DNA of 35,969 nt from an uncultured Clostridia bacterium (GTDB lineage Bacteria > Bacillota > Clostridia > Oscillospirales > Ruminococcaceae), in the NCBI GenBank assembly GCA_947631535.1, contig CANRLU010000012.1, forward strand, positions 1 to 35,969, read 5' to 3'. Both the position numbers and the translations under genes were made by a program. Positions 1 to 15,000 of this stretch are shown here, one piece after another (position 1 is the first letter of the stretch; every line of letters starts with the position of its first letter). The notes under the pieces were generated by a model that did not search any database, had not been told where the DNA came from, and saw nothing but the letters and a program-made list of their open reading frames with translations.

Positions 1-3000
1 CTTCGTGTTGTTGAACACGAATCCTACGGCCTCAGCAGGTGCAGTTATTGTCTTCTTCGCGGTAAGAGCTCCGGTCTCGGGATCGGCTGTTACTTCTACG
101 GTCACGGTGTAAACCGTATCGTCGTAGGTGTAACCGTCCTTGGCGTCGTTGACCTCGCGAATCGTGTAAGTGTACGTTCCAACCGTGTCGTAGGTTATCT
201 CGTCGAACGCGAACTTGCCTTCAGCGTCGTTGGTGACGGTCATCGTAATGCCGTCGGCGGAATCCTTAGGCATAGGTGCGCCGTCTTTAGCCGTCAGCTC
301 GAAGCTGAACTCGCCTGCTGTCAATGCAGCTTCTTTCCCGTCGGTGAATGTGAGATGTTTCTCACCGTCGAGGGAGAGTTTTGCGGGTGTGTACTTCTTA
401 TTTACGACTTCGACCGTTATAACTTCAGCGGTTCCTGCCTTCGAAGGCTCCGGAACGGTCCCCTTGGAGTTGGGCGAAATCGTCGAATAATAACCTTCGT
501 GACCAAGCTCCTTGAGCTCATATTTCGTGCCTACGGGTATGCCCGAAATAACGATCCTGTCGTTATGCTTAAGCGTGAAGCTGTACTTATTGCCCGTGAG
601 CGTAACGACCGCTTCTGCGCCGCCGTTGAGCTTGGTCACAAGTTTGTCGATGACCTTGCCCGCTTCGTCGGGAGTCAGGGTGAGCTCAAAGCTGAAGTCT
701 TCGGTGCAGTTTTCTTCACCGTCAACCCTCTTTGTCACCGCTATGGCTCCGGTCTCGGATTCGACTTCGTTGGAAGGAGTGGGATCCGGCTCGTCGCCTG
801 TCGTCAGGTAGCCGATGTTGGTCCATTTTGTGGACACTTCCACAAACGGAACCGTTGCCTTGAACGATACCTTCCGAGTTTCCTTTCCGCTTTCGCCTAT
901 CTTGATGTCTCCGAGCTTCCAGGTGAGCTCATTGCCCAACACCGTTACGTTTTCGGCGGGAACTGCCGAGTAGGCAACATATGTGAGTCCTGTGGGAACG
1001 GTATCCGTCACGGTTACATTCTTGACCGTTGCACCTACATCTCCGGTGACCGTCACGGTGAGCTCGTAGACTATAACGTCGCCGGGCTTGACGTCGAGCA
1101 TTTCCTTGGTGGGAACAGATTCGGGAACGTCGATTCTCTGAGTCTTCTCGATGCTTATTTCGGCCTTGAGAAGTTTGTTGTTGAATTCGACCTTGCCGCT
1201 TTTCGTCTCGGGAGTTATTGTCTTCGCTGCGGTAAGAGCTCCGGTCTCGGGATCGGATGTTACTTCGACAGTAACGGTGTAAACAGTGGTGTCGTAGATG
1301 TAATCGTCACTATCGCCGGCAACTTCTCTTATCTCATAGACATAAGTTCCGGGCTTGGTGAATTCTATAGGTCCGAAGCTGAACAAACCTTCGGTGTTGT
1401 TCTGAACGGCCGTCTTTGCGGGCATAGGAGCCTCGACTCCTTCGGGCGACTGTACGTTAGTAATCACGAAGTCGAACGGTACCGTCGAGGGTTTGCCGTC
1501 GAGGGTCTTAATACCGTCGATAGTAATCGAATCCGGCTTTATCCAACGGTTGGTGACCGTGACGGTGTTCACGGAAACGTCTCCGGCTGTTATTGTGCCG
1601 GTTATGTCGTCAAGCTTTACGAACCTGTCGTTCGGCGTTTCGCTGATCGTATACGTCGCTCCCGCGGGAAGACCGAATATAGTTACCGATTCGCCCGCCT
1701 TAAGAGTGAAGTTTTCCCCTCCGGATATAGTTTTTTCACTTTCTCCGTGCTTGATGACGTAATCTCCGGTGAGAGTGTCGCCGTTCTGGTCTCTAAAGGT
1801 GACCGTAAACGTAAATTCGGTATTAAGGATCTCGGGATCAAGGCTTTCGGAATCGGCTATCTGCTTCTCGATCTTAAGATCGCCCTTGCCTACCTTGTTC
1901 TCAACGGGGTTGGTGTCCTGCTCGTTCTCGTTGCCGACCTTTACGTGTGCTTTGTTCGTGATCTCTTCCTTTTCGACCGCGAGCACCGCATTTTCGTTGA
2001 CCTTTACCTTGAGGGTTACCGTGCCGCTGGATTCCTTCGCAGCGTTGCTTATGGTCCAGGTGACGGTGTGGGTACCTTTGTTATAGCTAATAGTTATGCC
2101 GCCTTCGGTTTTCTCGGTGACGTTCTCGGTGACGCTATCTCCCGCGTTAAGAACGAATTCTCCGACGCTCGCGCTTACGAAGTCAACGCCTTCGTCGAGC
2201 GTATCCGTTACGGTCACATCAGCAGCCGTGTTCAGGTCGTTATACCAGGTGATGTTGTAAGTGAGTTCATCGCCGACCGTTACGCTGCCGCCGTTGCCGG
2301 GAGCTTCTTCTTCCTTTTCAGGCTTATGAACGGGCCTGTTTCTGAACGTTACAACGGGTATGGCCTCGGAAGTCGTGTCTTTTTCGATTGTGCCGGTGCA
2401 GTTGTCGGGAGCGCTTACCACGTAATCTTCCGGCTTGCTCTCGCTTACGGTGTAAGTCGTGCCCTCCGGAAGTCCGGTAAAGGTTACGGTCTCGCCATGT
2501 CTGAGAGTGAAGGTTTCGCCGCTCTTTATAGTCTTGCTTTCAACGGTTACAATCTCACCGTTATCACCGACCTTGGTCTTGGTGTACGAATATTCTTCCT
2601 TGAGCGGCTCATCGCCGATGGTGAACGTTACCTCAAAGATGAATTCCTTCTCGGTGTCGATTGTCTCGCCGTCATCGACTACGACCTGCTTAGTGACCTT
2701 CAGGCTTCCCTTGCCTACCTTGTTCTCAACGGGGTTGGTGTCCTGCTCGTTCTCGTTGCCGACCTTAACGGACGCAGTGTTGTTCACGGTGTCATTCTTT
2801 ACAGCACTCTCAAGCACTTTGACCCTGAGCACAACCGTGCCCTTAGCACCGCTTGCGGCGTTCTTGATAGTCCAGGTGACGGTTTTGCCATTGTATTCGA
2901 TTACGAAGTTGTCACCCGTCAGAGTCTCTTTGCTGTTCAGAGACCCTTCTTTGTCTTTTACGCTCGCGCTTACAAATTCGACATCAGCGCTAAGCGTATC

Positions 3001-6000
3001 CTTGACGACTACATCCGCAGTTCCGGCGGTGTAGTTCTCCCAGCTTATCTCATAGGTGATTATGTCGCCTACCTTGACGTCGCCGTAGACAAGCGTTCCG
3101 TCGTCCTTCTTGTCAGGCTCGCCTTCTGCTGGGTTCTTTCCGCCATACTCAGTCTCCGTCTTCTTAGGCTCCGGTATGTCGCGGTTCGTGACAACTATCG
3201 CTATGTCGCTGTTTTCTGCGGTGATTGTACCGGTTATTTCGCCGCCGGCAACCAAGTCGGGAACTGCGACGCCTCCGACAGTCGCACCCTTGAACACATA
3301 GCCGTCGTTAATATTCTCGGTCTCGGTCACGGTGTACTTCGTGCCGACGGGCAGGCCGGTTATTGTGGCGGTCTGGCCGGCTTTGAGCCTGATCGTGCCC
3401 TTTCCTGCGCTGATTTTGTATTCATAGTTTGATTCGCCGGAAACGGTGTAGTCATAAGTGCCGGTCAAAGGCTCGCCCTTCGAATCAGTGAGGGTGATCT
3501 CAAACTCGAACTCGGCGGCAGCGTCTTCTGTTCCGTCTATGACCTTGGTGATCGACAGGCTTCCCTTGCCTACCTTGTTCTCAACGGGGTTGGTGTCCTG
3601 CTCGTTCTCGTTGCCGACCTTAACGGACGCAGTGTTGTTCACGGTGTCATTCTTTACAGCACTCTCAAGCACTTTGACCCTGAGCACAACCGTGCCCTTA
3701 GCACCGCTTGCGGCGTTCTTGATAGTCCAGGTGACGGTTTTGCCATTGTATTCGATTACGAAGTTGTCACCCGTCAGAGTCTCTTTGCTGTTCAGAGACC
3801 CTTCTTTGTCTTTTACGCTCGCGCTTACAAATTCGACATCAGCGCTAAGCGTATCCTTGACGACTACATCCGCAGTTCCGGCGGTGTAGTTCTCCCAGCT
3901 TATCTCATAGGTGATTATGTCGCCTACCTTGACGTCGCCGTAGACAAGCGTTCCGTCGTCCTTCTTGTCAGGCTCGCCTTCTGCTGGGTTCTTTCCGCCA
4001 TACTCAGTCTCCGTCTTCTTAGGCTCCGGTATGTCGCGGTTCGTGACAACTATCGCTATGTCGCTGTTTTCTGCGGTGATTGTACCGGTTATTTCGCCGC
4101 CGGCAACCAAGTCGGGAACTGCGACGCCTCCGACAGTCGCACCCTTGAACACATAGCCGTCGTCAATGTTCTCGGCCTCGGTGAGAGTGTATGTTGTGCC
4201 GTAAGGTATGTTTTCAACCGTGACGGTTTCATTGGCCTTGAGCGTGAAGGTGTAGGTGACGCTGCCGTCTTCATTATTTTCGGAAGTTGCCGACGGCGTA
4301 ACATCAACGATTTCAGACCATTCGGCGCCGACGACTGCAGGCGGCGTGAGAGTGAGCCTGAACTCAAATCCCGTGTTGTCGCTCTCTCCTTCTACGGTCT
4401 TCTCCACGGTGAGTTTGCCCGTCTTGTAGGTGTTCGTGAACTCGAGGTTGAGGATGCCGTCTGACGGCGATACGGGTTTGCCGCCCACAGTCACGCTCTT
4501 TATCTCAAGTTCATTGGCGACACCGTCATCGGTGACCTTTTCTCCGACGGTGACGACTATTCCCTTATTTGCAGCATAGATTATGCTTCCGTCGGACGTC
4601 TTGCGGGTTTCCGATACGGTGTACTTATACTCTCCTACTGCGGTGAATTCAATATTCCCAAAGCTGAAGCTGCCGTCTTCCGCATTGGTAACGATCATAG
4701 TCGTACCTTCTGCGCCTTCAGGCATAGGAGCGCCGTCTTCAGCGGTCAGAGTAAATTCAAATTCTCCTTTGGTGAGTTCAATTCTTGTTCCGGCTTCATC
4801 ATCATACTTGAAGATCTTGAGACCCTTGAACTCATCCTGTGCAGGCTCGCAAGGCTTATTCGTGACAACTATTGCTATGTCGCTGTTTTCTGCGGTGATT
4901 GTGCCGGTTATGCTGTTGTTTTTGCCAAGTACGGCATTTTCTTCGCCGACAGTCGCACCCTTGAACACATAGCCGTCGTTAATGTTCTCGGTCTCGGTCA
5001 CGGTGTACTTCGTGCCGACGGGCAGGCCGGTTATTGTGGCGGTCTGGCCGGCTTTGAGCTTGATCGTGCCTTTTCCTGCGCTGATTTTGTATTCGCCTTC
5101 CGATTCGCCGGAAATGGTGTAGTCATAAGTGCCGGTCAAAGGCTTTCCTTCCGAGTCTGTGAGGGTGATCTCAAACTCGAACTCGGCGGCAGCGTCTTCT
5201 GTTCCGTCTATGACCTTGGTGATGATGAGGCTGCCGGTGTAAACCTTGTTCTCAACGGGGTTGGTCTCCTGGACGGCGTTGGTGCCTACTCTGACCCTGG
5301 CGGTGTTCTCGACGATATGCGGGTCGTTCCCCTCCTTGATGGCGTCCTCGGTGACGCGAACGGTCAGGAGCACATATCCCTCAGCGCCGGATTCGGCGTT
5401 GGATATCTTCCACTCAATCGTAGTGCCCTTGTCGGCATCGACAGCCACATTTATACTGTTATACTTGCTATCAGCCTTCGTTGCGCTGCCTTCCTCAGGA
5501 TCGATATCCTTGCTTGTGACGACTATTTTGCTTGTGCCGTCGAACTTAGCATTGACGAACTCAAGTCCGCCTCTGAGGTCAAGAGTATCGGTGATTACAA
5601 CGTCTGCCTCGCTGGCTTCGTAGTTGTGCCATGTGATCTTATAGACGATCTCATCGCCGACCTTGACGTCGCCGTAGACAAGCGTTCCGTCATCCTCAGG
5701 CTCGGGCTCTTTATCCGGATCCGGCTTCTCTTCGCCGTAGGATTCCTCGGTCTTTTTAGGCTTCTCGGGCTCGCGGGAGTTGATGTACTCGACATTAATG
5801 ATAGAAGTTTCCTTGTTGGCGGTGATCTCGCCGGTCATCGTGTATTTATTGTCCTTAGGCGTGTAATCCGAGAATTCTACTCCGCCGCCGCTTGCGATGT
5901 TTTCGCTGCCGGTCTTGATATTAACGTCGAAATCTTCTTCGGGATCAAGCTCAGTGATCTCGAATGTAACACCTATAGGAAGCTTTTCGATCACGACTGT

Positions 6001-9000
6001 CCAGCCGTTCTTGAGGCTGATCTCATTATTTTCGTGCGTAAGCTTGCCTGCGGTATTGTCGGAATATCCTGCAATAGGGGTATATGCAGCTCCGGCGGGC
6101 GATCTCATCGGGACGCGCGCGCTGATGGGACTCGGAACAACTATATGGTAGTCAAACTGAAAGTTGTCAAGATATTCGCCGTTCTTTTTAAAGCTGAACT
6201 GGAACGTATACAATCTGTTGGTCTTGTCGCCCTCGGTGCCTTTTTCAACGGTCTTTTTGAGCTTCAGAGCCCCGTGCTGTTCGTAGATCTCAACCTTTTT
6301 GGAGTGTTCCTCGGGAAGCTCCTTGCTCGTGACGGTTCCCGTGTTGTCCCACTCGTCCTTGTCGGAATACGGAACGTTCACATCGAAGGTTACCCAGAAA
6401 TCATTGTTTTCGCCGACGGTAACCTCGCCGATAATCCAGGCTATCTCTCTGGTGTCTTCGTCGTAAGAGTATTCCACTATGCCCGCGGCGTCCTTAATCT
6501 CCTCGACGTTTTTGCCATACTTGCCGGAGCCGGAAACATACGTAAGTCCCTCGGGCACGGTATCGTGCACTACAACATCAGTGAGCTTGGCGCCCTTGTC
6601 GCCGCTTACGGTCACGTGGAGGTAATATGTTACTACGTCGTTCGCATCTACCTCGAAGCGATCCTGCGTCATCTCCTGCTCTGTGCCGTCGGCATGAACA
6701 GCGGACTGCCACTTCTCGATGTCGATATCTATAACGTGATTCTCTACCTTTGAAGTGTAGCTGCTGTCGTTATTGACCTTGACATGCGCGCGGTTGACGA
6801 CCTTGTAGTCATCGGCGCCGCCGGAAACGATATCGTCGGAACCGTCTGCATAATCCCAGACAAAGCGAGCCTTGTCATTTACGACTACCTCGAGCTCCAC
6901 AGAATTGCTTTCACCGGCTGCAGCAGCGATTTCCCAAGTTACGGTATGCGTTGCACTGTCGTAAGTAATTTTTACCTTATCCTTTTCTGTGCTGACATCA
7001 GCGCCATTGCTGCCTTCAAGGGCTACACTGCCGAGAATACTTCTTGCCCTTACGAAGTCAACACCTTCATCAAGCTTATCCGTTATGACTACGGTCGCGG
7101 GTTCGGTATAGTCATTGCTCCACGTGATATTGTAAGTGATGTGTTCGCCGATGCCGACTACCTTTTCTTCACCGGGAGAGGTTTCGGTCTTCTCGGGCAT
7201 GCGCTTAGGTCTGTTGAAGAAGTGCTCGCTCGCGCGTTCTTCGGTGATTTTGCCGCTTACCAGCGCATCGTCATTCGGCGTTGCGTTATCCACGGTCGTG
7301 CCGGTATATACAAGGTATTTGCCGTCGCGTACCTCGGTTACGGTATATGCCGCTCCGACAGGAATTCCCTTGAATATAATGTACTGATTATGCTTGAGCG
7401 TGAAGGTATATAAGCCGTCTTCGTCGTCTCTGGAGATTTTACGCGAAGCGAATAATGTATCCTTGCCATCTGCTATGGCATAAATATCTGCTTCTATCTC
7501 CATATCGATCGGCACGCTGCCATCGGTGAGATCGAGTGTGAATTTAAACTCATTTGCTCTGTCATCCGGGGATGCATAGTCGCCGAAGACAGTCTTATCG
7601 ACTCTGAGCTCGCCGGTCTTGCGGGTGTTGGTGCATATAACCGAAATGTCGGTCACAGAATCACCGATAGTGTACCAGCCGTCTACAGCTTCCAAAGTTT
7701 GCGTTTCGCCGTTAACCGTGACCATAACTGCAAAAGTGCTGTTAAAGTCTTTGCCGAATTCATCCGCAAACTCCTCAGTGATCATAAACCTTGTGCCGGT
7801 GGGGATCTTTTCGCTGATCACAATCTTTCCGTCTTTGCTGGAAAGGTCATGTGTCGTTTTTTCACCGTTATACTCGGTGGTGATCGTAAATCTGAACTTA
7901 TGCTCAGCGTCAGACGGCAGACCGTTTTCGATCAGCTTTTCAAGCGTGAGCTTTGTAACTTTTCTTGTATTCGTGAATTTAACCGTAATATTGGGCTCGT
8001 CTTCGGAGATCGTTCCGGTGTATTCTCTGCGCTCGGATTTTTCGCCGTTGATCGAAGTATCATACTTATTGTCCTCATCTTCTTCTACGGTGTAGGTCGT
8101 TCCGTAAGGAAGTTTCACGAATCTTACCGTTTCGCCGTTTTCGAGCGTGAATGTAACAGTAGTATCGCCAGCGGTGGACTCATCGTCTTCAACGAGCTCA
8201 TAAACAGACATTTTTGTTTCATCGTCTACTGTTTTCTTAAGATTGAGCTTCTTGCCGTCAGGCGAAGTTAAGGTTACAGTGAAGTTAAACTTAGCTTCCT
8301 CGCCATAGTCAACTCCGTTATTGTCAACGATCTTACTTACGCTGAATCCGCCGTTAGGAGTATCGTTTGTGACCCAGCTCGTGACATTAGGATTATCATC
8401 GACACTAACTGTAGCCCTATTCTTGACCTTGCCGGCAGGAGTTGCGTTGTGATTTACCCTGACTACAAGCTCTACGGTGCCGCTTGTGTTCTCAGGCGCG
8501 TCAAACGTCCATGTGACGGTGCGGGTTGCCTCGTCATATTTGATATTGACAGACACCGATTTATCTTTGATTGTGACATTACCTGTAGTATTTCCGGCTG
8601 CCTTAAGATTTACAGCATCCGTATAGCTTGCGCTTTCGAAGTCTACGCCAGGATCGAGCACGTCGGTGATCACGACAGACGCGGTCTTATCGGCAGTGTT
8701 AGCCCAGCCTATGTTATAGGTAATAGTGTTGCCGACTTCGACATCGCCGTATTTCGCTTCTACATCGCCGTCTTCCAAAGTGTCATCAGCGTAGTCAGTT
8801 TCGCTGTAAGTCGGATCTCCGGCATCTGAATCGTTGATCTTTGTTTCGGTCTTCTCGGGGACAGGGTTCTCCACCTCGGAGGTGACGATGCTCTTGTCGC
8901 CGATCTCAACTTCCGCACGGTTGACGACCTTGTAGTCATTGGTGTCCGCGCTGCCGGTTTCGTAAGACCAGGTCTTGACAGCATTCTCGTTGACCCTGAC

Positions 9001-12000
9001 ATTCAAAATCACCTTGCCGGCAGTGCCGGGAGCGACATTTGTAAGAGTCCAAGTGACAGTGTGAACATTGTCAACCTCGGTATAGGCAATGGTTATACCG
9101 TCTTTCTCAACCGAGTTGCCGGCGGTCTTTCCGGCCTCGAGCTCTACTCCGTTGTAGCTTGCGCTTACGAATTCCAAACCGATATCAAGCTGGTCGGTGA
9201 TAGTCACCTTCGCGTTTTTATCTTCGGTGTTGCTAAAGCTTATCTCGTAGGTAATTTCCTCGCCAACCTTGACCGGCTTATCTGCGCCGGGAACGGTCTC
9301 TTTCTTCTCGGTAACAGGGTTCTCGACCTTGGAGGTGTAACTGCTGTGCTCGCCAATCTGAACTTTCGCACGGTTGACTACCTTGTTGTCGTCGTCGGCG
9401 CCGACGACCGCGTCGTAATCCCAAGGCTTGAACGCATTTTCATTGACCTTGACGTTCAGGGTTACTTCGCCGGAACTGCCGGACTCAACGTTCGTGATGG
9501 TCCAAGTTACGGTGTAGAGTTTATTAACATCATCCTCGGTATAAGTGATGGTTATATTGCCTTCCTCAGCCTTGCCGTCAGCGTCATCCTTATTGAGCGT
9601 TACTCCGCCGTAAGAAGCGCTATCGAAGCTCACGCCAGGATCGAGCACGTCGGTGATAGTCACCGTCGCCTCGGCGTCGTTGGTGTTGCTAAAGCCGATA
9701 TGATAAACGATATCGTCTCCGACCTTGACAAGCCCATCCTCTCCGGGCTTCTCTTCGGTCTTCTCGGGAACGGGGTTCTCGACCTCGGTGGTGTATGCGC
9801 CCACGTTATCGACCTCGACCCTCGCGCGGTTGACTATCTTGTAGTCATTGGTGTCCGCGCTGCTGGTTTCGTAAGACCAGGTCTTGACAGCGTTCTCGTT
9901 GACCTTGACGGTCAGGACGGCATCGCCGTATCCGCCTGCGGGGACCTTAACGGCGTCATTGCCGAATGTCCAAGTGACGGTACCGTCTTTATATTCAACG
10001 GTAAGCGGCACTTTGACCGTACCTTCAACGCCATCGATATGTATATCCACTTCGCCGGAGGCAGTCGTGTTCTCAGTGTCAATCTTGACACCGCCGAAGC
10101 TTGCGCTCTCGAAGTATACGCCGTTGTCAAGCTGATCGGTGACGACTACCGTTGCGGGCTTGTCGTTGCCGTTCTTCCAGTGGATATTATAGGTCACGCT
10201 GTCGCCGACCTGAAGCGGCGCGTCTTCCTTATCGCCTTCTTCGGTCTTTTCGGGGACAGGGTTCTCGACAACAGCGGTAAACTGCGCGTCATCGTTGCCG
10301 ACCTTTACGCTCGCACGGTTGACGACTTCGTAGTCCTTGCCGGTGCCCTCAGCACCGCTGTCTTCACTCTCATTATAAGTCCATTTCTGAACTGCTTTCT
10401 CGTTGACTCTGACCTTGAGGATAACTTCGCCGGAAGAGTTTCCAGGAACCTTGACGCCCTTCTTTGTGATGACGCCGCCTTCTCCGACTTCGTCCTCTTC
10501 ACCTAATGTCCATACGACCCTATGATCGTCAGTATGAGCTTCAGCATCGTTATCATAAGAAGTATATGTGATCTTAACGGGCACGGAGACATTGCCGATG
10601 GTCACATAGCCGGTGTATTCCGTTGAAGCATAGTTGAGTATAACGTCGTCGCCCACTGATGCCTCAAGGAAGTCAACGCCGATGTCGAGCGGGTCGGTGA
10701 TAGTAACTACCGCCGGATTCGCGTTCTGATTCTGCCAGGTGATCTTATAGGTGATCTCTTCGCCTACGCCAACCTGGTTGCCGTTGCCGGGAGTTACTTC
10801 GGTCTTCTCAGGCTCGGGGATCTTGTTCTCGACGGTCTTAGTGCGGACGGTGCGAGAGTTGCCGACCTGAACATCGGCATAGTTATCGACCTTGTGCTCC
10901 TCCAATGCACCATCTTCGACCTTGACTCTGAGAATTACCTTGCCGGTAGCAGTCGGAGGAATGGGAGTTTGTTTTGACGATACGTAGAATTCCTGCTTGC
11001 CGGTGGAGGGTATCTCCTCGGTCGGGCTGCCGATCTCCCATATTACATACGTTACGCCGTCCCTCTCTCTGAGCCAGATATCGGCGAGAACACTATCTAT
11101 TGTGGCTGATTTGCCGTCCTCATCCGTATATTCGAGCGAGATCGTGCCGGAAGCATGCTTCTGACCGGCCTCAAGTGTTATGTCGCCAACTTCCGCCTCA
11201 TAGAACGAAACATTCTTATCGAGCGGGTCGGTGATGGTTATGACCGCGGGCTCCGCAATGTTGTTGCCAAAGGTGATCTCATACTCGATGATATCGCCGA
11301 CGTGGACAGCAGGGCCCTCCCAGAGATTCTTATCCGGATCATAAACGCCGTCGCCGCCGTCTTCGGGTTTAGATTTATAGTCTATTTTTTCCCCATTTAT
11401 GTGGGTCTCATTCTTGTCGGGTGTGCCGCACGGGTTGGTGACGATATTCGTGGTGTAGGAGTTATCGCCCACTGCGACGGTTGCGCGGTTGTAAAGAAGG
11501 TTGTCTTCTTCGTTTTCGCCTCCGGGCACGCCCTCGCCGCTGCCGGGACCGTAGGTCCACTTCTTCTCGGCCTTGTCATTGACCCTGACGGTCAGCGTGA
11601 CGACGCCGTAATCGCCATTTTTGACATTGCCGACATAACCTGCCTCAAAGTTGGGGCCGCCGACAGTCTCCGAGCCCTCAGAAGAGCTATCCTTAGACGC
11701 GTCGATAGACGATCCGATGATCCAGGTTACCGAACGTTTGACGGGATCATATTCGATATAATATGCATATTTGCCGTCGTCGGTGGTGCCGGAGAATTTC
11801 GGGTGAGTCTCCGTCACGCTACCGCTTCCGTAGACATAATTCGCCTTTGCGCCGTCGCCGGGAACCATGCCGGCCTTTACAAAGTCAACGCCCATATCGA
11901 GGAAGTCTGTTATCCTGACTTCGCCCGGCTCCTCGGTGTTATTGGCCCACTTTATCGTATAGGTGATCTCATCGCCGACGTTGACGGGCGGATAGAGCTC

Positions 12001-15000
12001 GGTGTCCTTGTTCTGCTCCGCGGCTTCGCCGTTGATCTCGGTCTCTTCCTTGAGGAGGTTCCAGGCGTTGTAGAAGTGACCTGCCTCCATCTTCATAGCG
12101 CTGCCTTTGGTCGCAGTATCGCCGCTCACGTAGTAATCGTGCTCGTGAGGCGTCTCGTTATCTTTAAAGGAAGCAGCAGTATATTCCGTCGTAGTGCTCT
12201 GCTGGACATGCTCAATCCTGCTCAGGCCGTAGCCCTGCTCGAGATCGTCGTCTCCGAGGTGCTCGACCAAAGCGTAGTTTGTGCCTGTCTGGAGCGAGTT
12301 GAAGAGAAGTCCCCAGCCGCTCTTGAGCCTTACGCTTGCGGTGTTCACAGCCTTTGCGCCCACTTCGGCAGGGAAGCAAAGCTCTGAGTCTTGCAGCTCA
12401 ACTTTTTGACCAACTTCTGTTGCTTTTCCTTCCTTGACGTCGTCTTCGGTAGCGAAGCGCTCGCCAAAGGGAACGGTCTCTCTCCAATACGCGCTGCTCG
12501 TGCGGTAGTCGGATTCGATCGTTATCAGGTCGGAAGTGCTGTTAAAGCTTACCTTCATAAGCTCGAGGTCGTGAAGAAGCAGAATATCCAAGGTTTCGGC
12601 ACCCTCGGGCTTTGTTTCCGAACCTATTCCTACCGGCCCGTCTTCGCTGATGGCTCTCGCTTTAGAGAATTCCGTATAAGCTTCCTCGTTGAAGAGCCAT
12701 ACATTATTTGCGAAGAACTTGACATAGTCGGCCTTGGATACCGAGTTCCAGTCGCTGAGCTTGTCGCCGGTGATCTCTGTATCTTTATTAGGATCGGCTT
12801 CAGGTGAACCTTCTTCAGGAGTATCTTCTTCAGAAGGGTCTTTTTCGGTCTTAGCGTTCTTGTAGAATTTGGCGGTTATATCGTCAAGACTTACGTTGCC
12901 GTTGCTGTCAACCGCGTCGTTGTGGAATACGCGCATACCAGTCGGAGGCGCATTGACAGTGTCAACGGTGTTGGCGTTGGAGCCGATGTAGACATAGAAC
13001 GGTCCGCTGACTTTGCTTTCGCCCTGCATCACATAATCGTCTTTAGGATCATACTCGCCGCTTCCGTCAGCATATTTATACTTATATTTATACTCGCCGT
13101 CGGCGTTAAGCTCTGCGCGGTAAGACTTTATCAAACGTTTGCCGTTGTGATCGACAAGCGCGAGGCTGCCGTCGCTCGTCTGGAGGAAGAGCAGACCGCT
13201 GAGCTCAAGGTCGATGTAGTGGAGCTGGCGCTGCCACTGCTTGGTCTCGGGGTTATATTTTACGACTATAGCCTGTTCGTCCTCGGTGAAGCCTTCGATG
13301 TATACCTGGAAGTCAAATTCCTTGTCGGGGTCGGCATCGGCGCCGGAAAGCGGACCGGCCTCAATGAGCTTGGTGAGCAAAAGCTCGGTGTCGTTAACTA
13401 TGAGTCGGCCGTTGTTGCCGAGGTAGACGTTAACTATAATGTCTTCCTCACCGGCCTTGGAGCTCGAGCTTATAGTCGGCAGATAGTAGTTGTTGGCCGT
13501 GCGGGTGATGTTATTATCATAGTAGCCCCAGATGGCATCTGCATAGTCGGGGAAGCGCGATTCTATATAGCTGGAAGAATAAGAATGTAACTCGTCGCCT
13601 CCCTTTTGCTGAACAGCCTGAGCAAGGCCGCCGACGCGCAGTCCGCCCGGTTTGGTGGCTACTACCCACTGGCCGTTATTAACCATATCTTGGTTAATGC
13701 CTGTGGTACTGCTCGGAAGGTCATTGGTCTCATCTTCGTCGTCAGGATTGCAGCCCTGATAGTATCCTGTAGTTTCATCAAGAGGATAGCCTATATATTG
13801 TCTGCCGCGGGTCAGATCCTTAGTCTCGGTATAAGAAAGGTAAGGATAATCAGGATATTTGTTCTCCGAAAGATCGTGCCAGACGAGCATATTGCCATTG
13901 GTGATACCGGAGGTATGATATGCCGAGCCGAACTCACTGCCCTTGCGGGTTATGACATACTGAACGCCGTTAGCCGCGCCGCTGTCGTTGGTGTAATATT
14001 CTATCGCGAAGAAGTAGTAACCATCGGACGGGAAGGGGTCTTTTTTAGTCTCGTCAGAGGCGAGATCATCATCAGAAGGACGCGTAACGTTATCGAGCCT
14101 GTCGGATTTGAGCAGGACGATATCGCCGTTAACGGGGTCTTCTTTTTTCAGCTCCTTAAGCTTATCATTGATAGCTTTTGAAGTATCGCCGGTATTGCTT
14201 GAAATAGTTACGCCTTCAAGATCCTGCGCTATCAGCCTGCCGCCGAACTCTCCGGGCAGGAAGGTGCGGGAATCGTTGCTGCTTTCCTCCTTTATCACAA
14301 CACGGCGCCACTGACCCTCATCTTCGGGCTTTTCTTTAACGAAAACATAGGCCGCATCATAAAGCGGGAGGGCTTTTTCAAAGATGTAATATCTGTTGTC
14401 GGTGCTGGGGGAGAACGAGACCATCGGGTCGCCGAAGGTGTAGTCGGTGAGGGTGGTCGCGTAGTCGCCGTAGCGGGCGGCAGGGGCATACCAGTTCGAG
14501 AAGAACTCAACACTGCCGAGATATACACCGCGGGAAGTCGCCGCGTCCTGAGTGTTGGCACGGTTTTGTGCAAGATATTCAAGGCTTACACCGGTGAGAT
14601 CGATGGAATGAGAGCCGTCGCTGTTTACCTTGATGTAGTCGTTCTCAATGCCGACGGTGTAGAACACTCTCAGCGGGAAGCTTGCTACATATGCCGGATT
14701 GACAACGGGCTTTTCGTCCTCCTTTAAGACTTCACCTTTTTCATCTTTCAGATACTGTTCGCAGTTGGTGGTGTATTTGGGATCATTCTGCGAGAGGTCG
14801 ATGGTTACGGTGCGCAGAGGGAGCATATTTACGGGAATGTTGATATAAAGTGCCTCATCGAAGTTGGAGTCGGTGTGCGAGCCGCTGTCTTCGAGCTTGG
14901 CGTCGCTGTAATCGCCGCTGTCCTCGACCCAGATCCTAAGATCCGAAAGCTTATATGCGCCGGGGGTGTTCTGATACTCTTCTTTCTTATAGTCGGTAGG

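Noticed and set aside
355-3432. 1025-aa plus-strand ORF and other long plus ORFs over 1-17440
   Set aside because: They are antisense to the continuous giant adhesin frame, have no RBS or recognisable domains, and repeat exactly where the adhesin repeats.
2701-4163. CRISPR-like array from repeated sequence
   Set aside because: The repeats are long coding modules in frame within one gene, not short repeats with spacers.
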